From Streptosporangiaceae bacterium (lineage in GTDB: Bacteria; Actinomycetota; Actinomycetes; Streptosporangiales; Streptosporangiaceae): a stretch of 20,960 bases of DNA. Under the pieces are notes generated by a model. The model was not told the origin of the DNA. It ran no database searches and saw nothing but the letters and a program-made list of their open reading frames with translations. Made by a program: the position numbers and the translations under genes. Positions 15,679 to 20,960 of the stretch are shown here, piece by piece. Positions within the stretch are counted from its first letter, which is position 1. Each line of letters opens with the position of its first letter. The stretch is from contig JASIGD010000620.1 of NCBI GenBank assembly GCA_030045295.1, positions 1 through 20,960 on the forward strand, written 5' to 3'.

Positions 15679-16615
15679 CGCGGACACGCTGCCCGGCCTG
15701 CCGAAAGCGGATCGCTGCCTGGTCATGGGCGTGGTGAACGTGACGCCCGATTCATTCTCCGACGGCGGCCAATGGTACGAGGCTGACGCGGCCGTCGCGC
15801 ACGGCCTGGAACTTGCTGCGCAGGGCGCGGACATCGTGGACGTCGGCGGTGAATCAACCAGGCCAGGCGCCCAGCGCGTCTCGCAGGAAGAGGAGCTGCG
15901 GCGGGTCGAGCCGGTCATCACCGAGCTCGTCAAGGCCGGCGTGCCGGTCTCCATCGACACGATGCGAGCGCGGGTGGCCGAGTTTGCGCTGGACGCCGGC
16001 GTGCGCCTCGTTAACGACGTGAGCGGCGGCCTGGCCGATCCGGAGATGCCGCGCCTGGTCGCGGCGGCAGGAGCGTCCTACGTGGTGGTGCACTGGCGGG
16101 GTCACAGTCATGACATGTACTCGCGAGCGGTCTACGCCGACGTGGTGCGGGAGGTCCGCGAGGAGCTCACTCGTCGCGTGGACGCGGTGGTCGCCGCCGG
16201 GGTGGACCCGGGACGCATCGTGATCGACCCGGGTCTGGGTTTCGGGAAGCGCCCGGAGCACAACTGGCCGCTGCTCGCAGGCCTGGCCGATATAGGCGTG
16301 CTCGCCGGGATTGCCTTTCCGGTTCTCGTCGGGGCTTCCAGGAAACGGTTCCTCGGGCTGCTGTTGGCCGGCCCGGACGGCGCGCCGAGGCCCTTCGACG
16401 ACTGCGACAGGGCCACCGTGGCGGTCACGGCGCTGGCTGCCGCGGCCGGCGCCTGGGGCGTGCGGGTGCACCAGGTGCGAGCCAACGCGGACGCCGTCCG
16501 CGTCGCAGCCGCGTGGCAGGGAGCCGCCGCGCGCGGCGGGGGCGGCCAGCCGGTACCGCCCGCTGCGCCAGGCCGAGATCCGGCCGACCCGCTGTCTTCC
16601 GTCCGGCGGCCGTGA
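15668..16615 (+). CDS. folP: Dihydropteroate synthase
   Basis: Folate enzyme of 315 residues joining 6-hydroxymethyl-dihydropterin pyrophosphate and p-aminobenzoate; the sulfonamide target. A TIM-barrel with all landmarks: MGVVNVTPDSFSDGG (20-34), DVGGESTRPGA (58-68), VSIDTMRA (94-101), LVNDVSGG (114-121), the pterin-binding IDPGLGFGK (186-194), SRKRFLG (224-230) and the C-terminal RVHQV (266-270). The complete motif set suggests the catalytic FolP rather than the inactive FolP2-type paralog seen in mycobacteria. The Gly/Pro-rich tail after about 285 is dispensable-looking. The start ATG 15668 lies inside the end of the preceding gene with little Shine-Dalgarno sequence, so coupling is likely. 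It is followed after 3 bp by folK; the usual folB in between is absent. Confidence 0.96.
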   Translation: MTSNADTLPGLPKADRCLVMGVVNVTPDSFSDGGQWYEADAAVAHGLELAAQGADIVDVGGESTRPGAQRVSQEEELRRVEPVITELVKAGVPVSIDTMRARVAEFALDAGVRLVNDVSGGLADPEMPRLVAAAGASYVVVHWRGHSHDMYSRAVYADVVREVREELTRRVDAVVAAGVDPGRIVIDPGLGFGKRPEHNWPLLAGLADIGVLAGIAFPVLVGASRKRFLGLLLAGPDGAPRPFDDCDRATVAVTALAAAAGAWGVRVHQVRANADAVRVAAAWQGAAARGGGGQPVPPAAPGRDPADPLSSVRRP

Positions 16616-16618
16616 CCC

Positions 16619-17149
16619 GTGCGGCAGCGTGCCGTGCTCGCGGTCGGCACCAACCTGGGTGACCGGCTGGGTACCCTTCAGGGATGCGCGCAAGCCATCG
16701 ATCGGCTCCCGGACACTGACGTGGTGGCCATCTCGCCGGTCTATGAGACCGTTCCGGTAGGCGGCCCGCCCCAGCCCGACTACCTGAACGCGGTCCTCAT
16801 CGCGCAGACCGGCTTGCGGCCGCTGGAACTGCTCGAGGCGGCACACCGGATCGAGACCGACTTCGGCCGGGTCCGCGGAGAACGCTTCGGCCCGCGTACG
16901 CTCGATATCGACATCATCACCTACGCGGACGAGATCAGCAGCGACCCGGTGCTCACCCTGCCCCATCCCCGCGCGCACGCGCGCGCGTTCGTGCTCGCGC
17001 CGTGGCACGACATCGAACCCCGGGCCGAGCTGCCCGCGCACGGGTCGGTCAGTCAGCTACTCGCCGGACTCGACCGCGGCGGCATAAGACGGAAGCCCGA
17101 CGCGCTGCTCAGGCTGCCCCGATCAGGTGTACCGGGCGAGCTGCCATGA
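16619..17149 (+). CDS. folK: 6-hydroxymethyl-7,8-dihydropterin pyrophosphokinase
   Basis: HPPK of 176 residues, transferring pyrophosphate from ATP to hydroxymethyl-dihydropterin, the step before FolP. Motifs: AVGTNLGDR (8-16), SPVYETVPVGGPPQPDYLNAV (from 39), the HPPK signature GPRTLDIDII (91-100) with the two magnesium-binding Asp residues (96 and 98), and HPRAHARAFVLAPW (116-129). The length is normal and there is no fused FolB domain at either end. The start is GTG 16619, 3 bp after the folP stop, without a clear Shine-Dalgarno sequence. The stop overlaps the next gene as ATGA. Confidence 0.95.
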   Translation: MRQRAVLAVGTNLGDRLGTLQGCAQAIDRLPDTDVVAISPVYETVPVGGPPQPDYLNAVLIAQTGLRPLELLEAAHRIETDFGRVRGERFGPRTLDIDIITYADEISSDPVLTLPHPRAHARAFVLAPWHDIEPRAELPAHGSVSQLLAGLDRGGIRRKPDALLRLPRSGVPGELP

Positions 17150-17619
17150 GACCGACACGCGTCTCCACCCTGGTCTTGGTGGCGGTCATCTGCGCGCTGG
17201 CGTGCTGGCTGCTGCTCCGGTCGGTCTACGAGCGTCTGCCGCCGCTGCCCTGGACCGGCGTGCCGGCGCTGCTCGTGGCGGCGGCGGCGGAGGCCTGGAC
17301 GGGCCGGGACCTGCGGGCACGGATCGCCGGACGCCGCGGCCTGAAACCCGCCTCACCGCTGTTCGTGTCCCGGATGGTGGCGCTGGCCAAGGCCAGTTCG
17401 CTGGCCGCATCGGCGATCGGCGGCCTGGCTGCAGGCTTCGTCATCTACCTGAGCGGTTCACTGAGCGCCACGGTGCCTCGCCAGGATGCGGCCACCGCAG
17501 CCTTGACGTTCGCGGCGGCGGTCCTGCTCGCTTGCGCCGCGCTGTTCCTCGAGTACTGCTGCCGCGTGCCGAATGCCCCTGACCGCGACAAGAACGACGA
17601 GCCGGCGCCGCTGTCCTGA
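17146..17619 (+). CDS. DUF3180 family membrane protein
   Basis: Small integral membrane protein of 157 residues with four predicted helices: about 8-24, 36-50, 78-104 and 118-141. The N-terminus starts MRPTRVSTL; the segment SRMVALAKASSLAASAIGG (75-93) and the ending with YCCRVPNAPD (141-150) are typical of the DUF3180 family, which in actinobacteria follows folK almost invariably. No catalytic motif is visible and the function is unknown. It overlaps the folK stop by 4 bp, so it is translated from the same message. A role linked to the membrane rather than to folate chemistry seems more likely, but nothing here proves it. Confidence 0.85.
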   Translation: MRPTRVSTLVLVAVICALACWLLLRSVYERLPPLPWTGVPALLVAAAAEAWTGRDLRARIAGRRGLKPASPLFVSRMVALAKASSLAASAIGGLAAGFVIYLSGSLSATVPRQDAATAALTFAAAVLLACAALFLEYCCRVPNAPDRDKNDEPAPLS

Positions 17620-17721
17620 ACCCGGCGTCCGGAACCAGGCCGCCCGCCAGCGCGATCACCGGCCCGCCGCCAGGCTATCCTGGTCACCGCACCGTCCGGT
17701 ACCCGCGAGGACTGGAACGAG

Positions 17722-18651
17722 ATGAACCCTGATTTTCAACCGCATCCCGAGTCCGGCCAGGCCGCGCCCCACCCGGCCAGGCTCGCCGTCGGCGTCATCG
17801 GCGCGGGCCGGGCCGGCACCGCGCTTGGCGCGGCGCTGGCCCGTGCCGGGCACGCAGTGATCGCCGCGTCCGCGGTGTCTGACGCATCTGTCCGCCGCGC
17901 GCGCGAGGCCTTTCCCGGGGCGGTCATCACCGACCCGGGCCAGGTTATCCGCCAGGCCGACCTGGCCCTGCTCACGGTGCCGGATGACGCGCTGCCGGGC
18001 CTGGTGGCCGGGCTCGCGGCGACGGGAGCGCCAGTCGAGGGCCGTATGCTCGCCCACGCGAGCGGCCGTCACGGCCTGGCCGTGCTTGAGCCTGCGGTGC
18101 GCCTCGGCGGGCTGCCGCTGGCGCTGCATCCGGTGATGACATTCACCGGCCGCGGCGATGACGTCGACAGGCTAAGGGGAACGTGCTTCGGGGTAACCGC
18201 GCCCGAGGCGCTCCGGCCCGCCGCCGAGGCCCTGGTGATCGAGATGGGCGGGGAGCCCGTGTTCATCCTCGATGAGCACCGGGATCTGTATCACGCTGCG
18301 CTGGCGGGCGCGGCCAACCACTTGATCACGCTGGTGGCCCAGGCCGCGGACCTGCTTCGGGCCGCGGGGGTTGCGGATCCGGCGCGCCTGCTCGGACCGC
18401 TGCTCTCGGCGTCTCTGGATAACGCGCTGCGGCTCGGCGACGCGGGCCTGACCGGCCCGGTTGCCCGCGGCGACGCGGAGACTGTAGCCGCGCACGTGAC
18501 CGCCCTCGGTGCCACGCCCTCGGCCTCGCCGGCCGCCCTCGCCGCCTACGTCGCCATGGCCAGGCTGACCGCGGACCGGGCGCTCGCGACCGGGTTGCTC
18601 AAGGCATCGGACGCCGAACGTCTCCTTGATGTGCTGGGCGGCCGTCCATGA
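17722..18651 (+). CDS. Rossmann/DUF2520 oxidoreductase, possible ketopantoate reductase
   Basis: NAD(P)-dependent oxidoreductase-like protein of 309 residues. The Rossmann dinucleotide fold is at 23-39 (VGVIGAGRAGTALGAAL), followed by LLTVPDDALP (83-92), HASG (112-115) and LHPVMTFTG (135-143). The helical DUF2520 domain follows, with YHAALAGAANHL (190-201). The family (COG5495-like) includes, as I recall, the alternative ketopantoate reductase PanG of Francisella and some Firmicutes. Here it overlaps panC by 4 bp (ATGA) and leads a pantothenate/CoA block, so reduction of ketopantoate to pantoate for PanC is a reasonable inference. The start ATG 17722 follows a 102-bp gap with TATCCT near 17676, a possible -10 box, so a new transcript may begin here. 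Residues 1-20 are a variable leader. Confidence 0.85.
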   Translation: MNPDFQPHPESGQAAPHPARLAVGVIGAGRAGTALGAALARAGHAVIAASAVSDASVRRAREAFPGAVITDPGQVIRQADLALLTVPDDALPGLVAGLAATGAPVEGRMLAHASGRHGLAVLEPAVRLGGLPLALHPVMTFTGRGDDVDRLRGTCFGVTAPEALRPAAEALVIEMGGEPVFILDEHRDLYHAALAGAANHLITLVAQAADLLRAAGVADPARLLGPLLSASLDNALRLGDAGLTGPVARGDAETVAAHVTALGATPSASPAALAAYVAMARLTADRALATGLLKASDAERLLDVLGGRP

Positions 18652-19571
18652 CTCAGCCGGCCGGGGCGCCGTCGGTTCTGCTGCGGACCAATGCCGAACT
18701 CGCGGTCGCGCGGACCGGCTTGGCCGCTCCCCTGGTCCTGGTGCCGACCATGGGCGCCCTGCACGCCGGGCACGTCGCCCTGCTGCGCAGGGCGCGCGCC
18801 CGGGCCGGGTCGGCGGGCAGCGTGATCGTGTCGATCTTCGTCAACCCGCTCCAGTTCCGGCCCGGCGAAGATCTTGATCGTTACCCGCAGACCATGGACG
18901 ATGACCTGGCCATGTGCGCGCGCGAAGGGGTTCGAGCGGTCTTCGCCCCGTCCGCCAGCGAGATGTATCCCGGTGGTAAGCCGGACGTAACCGTCGATCC
19001 CGGCCCGATGGGGCAGGTGTTCGAGGGCGAATTTCGGCCGGGCTTCTTCGGCGGCGTGCTGACCGTGGTGCTCAAGCTGTTCCACTTGATCCGCCCGGAC
19101 GTGGCCGTGTTCGGGGAAAAGGACGCGCAGCAGCTCGCGCTCGTCCGCCGCATGGTGATCGATACCAACCTGGGCATCGCGATCGAGTCCGTCCCGGTCG
19201 TGCGTGATGCCGACGGGCTGGCTGCCTCGAGCAGGAACAGGTACCTGTCCGCCACGGAACGGTTGGTCGCGCTCACCATCTCGCGCGCCCTGCACGCCGG
19301 CCAGGCCAGGGCCGCCGGGGGCGCCGCCGCGGCGCTCGCGGCCGCGCAGGAGAGCCTGCGAACCGAGCCTGCCCTGGCCGTGGACTACGTCGCGGTGGTC
19401 GATCCGGACACGTTCACCCCGGTCCGGGACGGTCAGGCCGGGCCGGCGATCATCGTAGCGGCGGCGACCGCGGGCAGCACACGGCTGATCGACAACGTGC
19501 CGGTCGTGCTGGGCGCCGGCCCCGCAGGCCGAATTACGGAAGGGCGTGCCCGCGATGCTGCTGACCATTGA
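18648..19571 (+). CDS. panC: Pantoate--beta-alanine ligase
   Basis: Pantothenate synthetase of 307 residues: pantoate plus beta-alanine plus ATP gives pantothenate through a pantoyl-adenylate. Motifs: PTMGALHAGH (33-42, the HxGH nucleotidylyl-transfer motif), SIFVNPLQF (62-70), GEKDAQQL (156-163) and the KMSKS-like loop SSRNRYLS (194-201). DYVAVVDP lies in the C-terminal domain. It starts within the stop of the DUF2520 gene (ATGA) and its end overlaps coaX by 17 bp. panD, which makes beta-alanine and often follows panC, is not in the window. Confidence 0.96.
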   Translation: MTQPAGAPSVLLRTNAELAVARTGLAAPLVLVPTMGALHAGHVALLRRARARAGSAGSVIVSIFVNPLQFRPGEDLDRYPQTMDDDLAMCAREGVRAVFAPSASEMYPGGKPDVTVDPGPMGQVFEGEFRPGFFGGVLTVVLKLFHLIRPDVAVFGEKDAQQLALVRRMVIDTNLGIAIESVPVVRDADGLAASSRNRYLSATERLVALTISRALHAGQARAAGGAAAALAAAQESLRTEPALAVDYVAVVDPDTFTPVRDGQAGPAIIVAAATAGSTRLIDNVPVVLGAGPAGRITEGRARDAADH

Positions 19572-20367
19572 CATCGGGAACACCAATACGGTCCTCGGGG
19601 TATTCGACAAAGACCGGATCATAGAACACTGGCGGATCGCGACGGTCCCGGACCGGACCGCTGATGAGCTCGCCGTGGTACTGCACGGCCTGCTGGCGCG
19701 CAGCGGCGCCTTCGCCGAAAGAGAAATTCACGGCATATCGCTGTGCTCAACCGTGCCATCGGTGCTGCACGAGATGAGAGAGATGTGCGAGCGCTATTAC
19801 GGCGACCTGTCCACGGTCATCGTTGAGCCGGGCGTGAAGACGGGCGTGCCGGTGCGAACCGACAACCCGAAAGAAGTGGGCAGCGACCGGATCATGAACA
19901 CGCTGGCGGCGGTGCACCTTTATGGCGGCCCGGCGATAGTGGTGGACTTCGGAACCTCCACCAACCTGGACGCCGTGAGCGCGCGGGGCGAGTTCGTCGG
20001 CGGCGCCTTCGCCCCCGGTATCGAGATATCGGTGGACGCCTTGTCGCGGCGAGCCGCGCAGCTGCTGAAGGTCGAACTGACGAGGCCGCCCCGTGTCATC
20101 GGCAAGAATACGGTGGAGGCGCTGCAATCCGGCATCATCTACGGGTTCGCGGCTCAAGTGGAGGGAATTGCGAGGCGGATGGCGCGTGAGCTTTCCCCTG
20201 ATGACCCCGATGCCGTGACCGTCATCGCCACCGGAGGACTCGCGGCGCTTGTCATCGAGGAGGTAAGCGTCGTTGACGCCTACGAACCGTGGCTCACCCT
20301 TATCGGCCTCCGGCTGGTCTATGAGCGGAACGTCGGCCCTGCGGAATCCTTCGCCAGCGGCGGATAA
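19555..20367 (+). CDS. coaX: Type III pantothenate kinase
   Basis: Kinase of 270 residues for the first step from pantothenate to coenzyme A, of the CoaX type (ASKHA fold, not feedback-inhibited by CoA in characterised members). Motifs: LTIDIGNTNTVLGVF (3-17) with catalytic Asp6, VGSDR (108-112), VVDFGTSTNLDAVS (129-142), FVGGAFAPGI (147-156) and ATGGLAAL in the C-terminal third. ATG 19555 gives the standard family N-terminus; a GTG at 19546 is possible but adds only MPA before it. The gene overlaps panC by 17 bp, so pantothenate is made and used from one transcript. It is the last gene of the plus-strand block and is followed by a small hairpin. Confidence 0.95.
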   Translation: MLLTIDIGNTNTVLGVFDKDRIIEHWRIATVPDRTADELAVVLHGLLARSGAFAEREIHGISLCSTVPSVLHEMREMCERYYGDLSTVIVEPGVKTGVPVRTDNPKEVGSDRIMNTLAAVHLYGGPAIVVDFGTSTNLDAVSARGEFVGGAFAPGIEISVDALSRRAAQLLKVELTRPPRVIGKNTVEALQSGIIYGFAAQVEGIARRMARELSPDDPDAVTVIATGGLAALVIEEVSVVDAYEPWLTLIGLRLVYERNVGPAESFASGG

Positions 20368-20371
20368 GCCA

Positions 20372-20387
20372 GGCCGGAAAATCGGCC
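20372..20387 (+). terminator. Small hairpin after coaX
   Basis: GGCCG (20372-20376) pairs with CGGCC (20383-20387) around GAAAAT, starting 5 bp after the coaX stop and followed by a moderately AT-rich stretch. It is a plausible end for the long plus-strand transcript. Confidence 0.4.
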
Positions 20388-20480
20388 CCGCTCATTAATG
20401 TGATGATTACGCCGCTTCTCACTCTGCGTGCGTGATCTATGACACAAAGGCGCAGTCCGGGAACTGGCTGGATCCGGCAA

Positions 20481-20536
20481 GGGGTACGTTGCGCCAGCGA
20501 GCCCCTCAGGTGGGGCACGTTGCGCCAACGAGCCCC
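20481..20536. repeat. Two tandem 25-bp imperfect palindromes
   Basis: Copies at 20481-20505 and 20512-20536 differ at 2 of 25 bases and start 31 bp apart. Each folds as a 5-bp stem (GGGGC with GCCCC in copy 2), an A-A mismatch, a second 5-bp stem (CGTTG with CAACG), and a CGC loop. The two differences (C to T at unit position 5, A to G at position 17) turn Watson-Crick pairs into G-U wobbles in copy 1, so pairing as plus-strand RNA is kept. The role is unknown: terminators, operator pair or a REP-like element. Confidence 0.7.
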
Positions 20537-20555
20537 TTCCTGCTCACCGTGACCA

Positions 20556-20960
20556 TCACGAAAATACGGGCCGGAACCGAAAATCCGCGCAGGAACGCCC
20601 GCGGCCGCGTGCTGCTGGCGCGCGTGTCCAGCCGATTTGCACCGCGCCGACGACGTACCGCCGGTAAACGGCTTCCGCGCGCACCGTCCCGCCGAAGTCA
20701 GGTGCGTTGACCATCAGTCCGCCGCCCGGGTAAATTCCGCGTGACTTATGCCGGGGGAGAAGAAGACAAGATCACTGGGCTGCACGTCGCTGAGCGGTAT
20801 ATGCACACCAGAATTCCACGGGTCACCGGTGTCCTGCGGAAGCGCGATGCCCGCCCGGGCGGCCGCCCGTACCACCAGGCCGGGCAACGCCTCGCGTGCC
20901 CTACTGCTCAGCGCGCTGACCAGGTCGCCGCCCGGCCCGTCGAGCTCGGTGATCATCGAC
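20556..20960 (-). pseudogene. NlpC/P60-like cell-wall hydrolase 3' end, frameshifted
   Basis: Read from the right edge on the minus strand, the frame gives GLVVRAAARAGIALP, then PWNSGVHIPLSDVQPSDLVF and SPGISH, the usual middle of an NlpC/P60 endopeptidase domain. It then changes to HAEFTRAAD and stops at 20714. The expected continuation GIYPGGGLMVNAPDFGG is found immediately in another frame and runs through VVGAVQIGW to a stop at 20556. One missing base at about 20738-20742 would restore SHVGIYPGGG. In addition, the catalytic DCSGLV motif reads ALPGLV, so the nucleophilic Cys is absent. The 5' part lies beyond the window or is lost (an internal ATG at 20956 is not a secure start). Either a decayed gene or, for the frameshift alone, a sequencing error. 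Confidence 0.65.

Larger units (their letters stand above)
20368..20555. other. Non-coding region after coaX
   Basis: The coaX stop and the next plausible coding sequence (the NlpC/P60-like remnant on the other strand, whose second frame could run to 20556) are separated by about 190 bp. It holds a small hairpin, an AT-rich stretch around the palindrome CATTAATG (20392-20399), and the tandem 25-bp palindromes. The open frame at 20432-20710 on the plus strand is arginine-rich, spans the repeats, and is not accepted as a gene. Confidence 0.5.

Noticed and set aside
15854..17041. 395-codon open frame antisense to folP and folK
   Set aside because: Both sense frames carry full catalytic motif sets; the antisense translation shows only compositional bias.
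20432..20710. 92-codon plus-strand open frame after coaX
   Set aside because: It runs through the tandem palindromes and over the NlpC/P60 remnant, is arginine-rich, and has no ribosome site.

Overview
The window is GC-rich throughout, with frequent GTG starts and 4-bp ATGA gene overlaps. Its core gene order (dacB, zinc-metalloprotease, tilS, hpt, ftsH, folE, MprF/LysX-like, folP, folK, DUF3180, DUF2520, panC, coaX) is typical of an actinomycete chromosome. I cannot name the genus. All product names come from motif recognition by eye; no database search was run.

Left part (1-5.8 kb) looks accessory: single genes or pairs in both orientations with larger gaps. It holds a SAM-dependent methyltransferase, a divergent MerR regulator / ArsB-like permease pair sharing a 76-bp control region, a microsomal-type epoxide hydrolase, and a minus-strand pair made of a divergent UMP kinase (PyrH-like) and a second methyltransferase. 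Strong hairpins follow the permease and the epoxide hydrolase.

Right part (6.2-20.4 kb) is one long co-directional housekeeping block on the plus strand. It covers cell-wall trimming (DacB), a predicted zincin, tRNA-Ile lysidine synthesis (TilS), purine salvage (Hpt), membrane proteolysis (FtsH), folate synthesis (FolE, FolP, FolK), lipid aminoacylation (MprF/LysX-like) and pantothenate/CoA synthesis (a DUF2520 oxidoreductase that may be the ketopantoate reductase, PanC, CoaX). Many genes overlap or lie within 5 bp, so translational coupling is likely. Two expected members are missing: there is no room for folB between folP and folK, and no panD between panC and coaX.

Right edge (20.4-20.96 kb): coaX is followed by a small hairpin and two tandem 25-bp palindromes, then by the 3' part of a minus-strand NlpC/P60-like gene broken by an apparent single-base frameshift.

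The least explained signals are non-coding. They are nested inverted repeats between folE and the MprF/LysX-like gene, an 11-bp inverted repeat enclosing further stems upstream of the metalloprotease gene, the tandem palindromes after coaX, and two short upstream ORFs whose stops overlap the starts of ftsH and the MprF/LysX-like gene.
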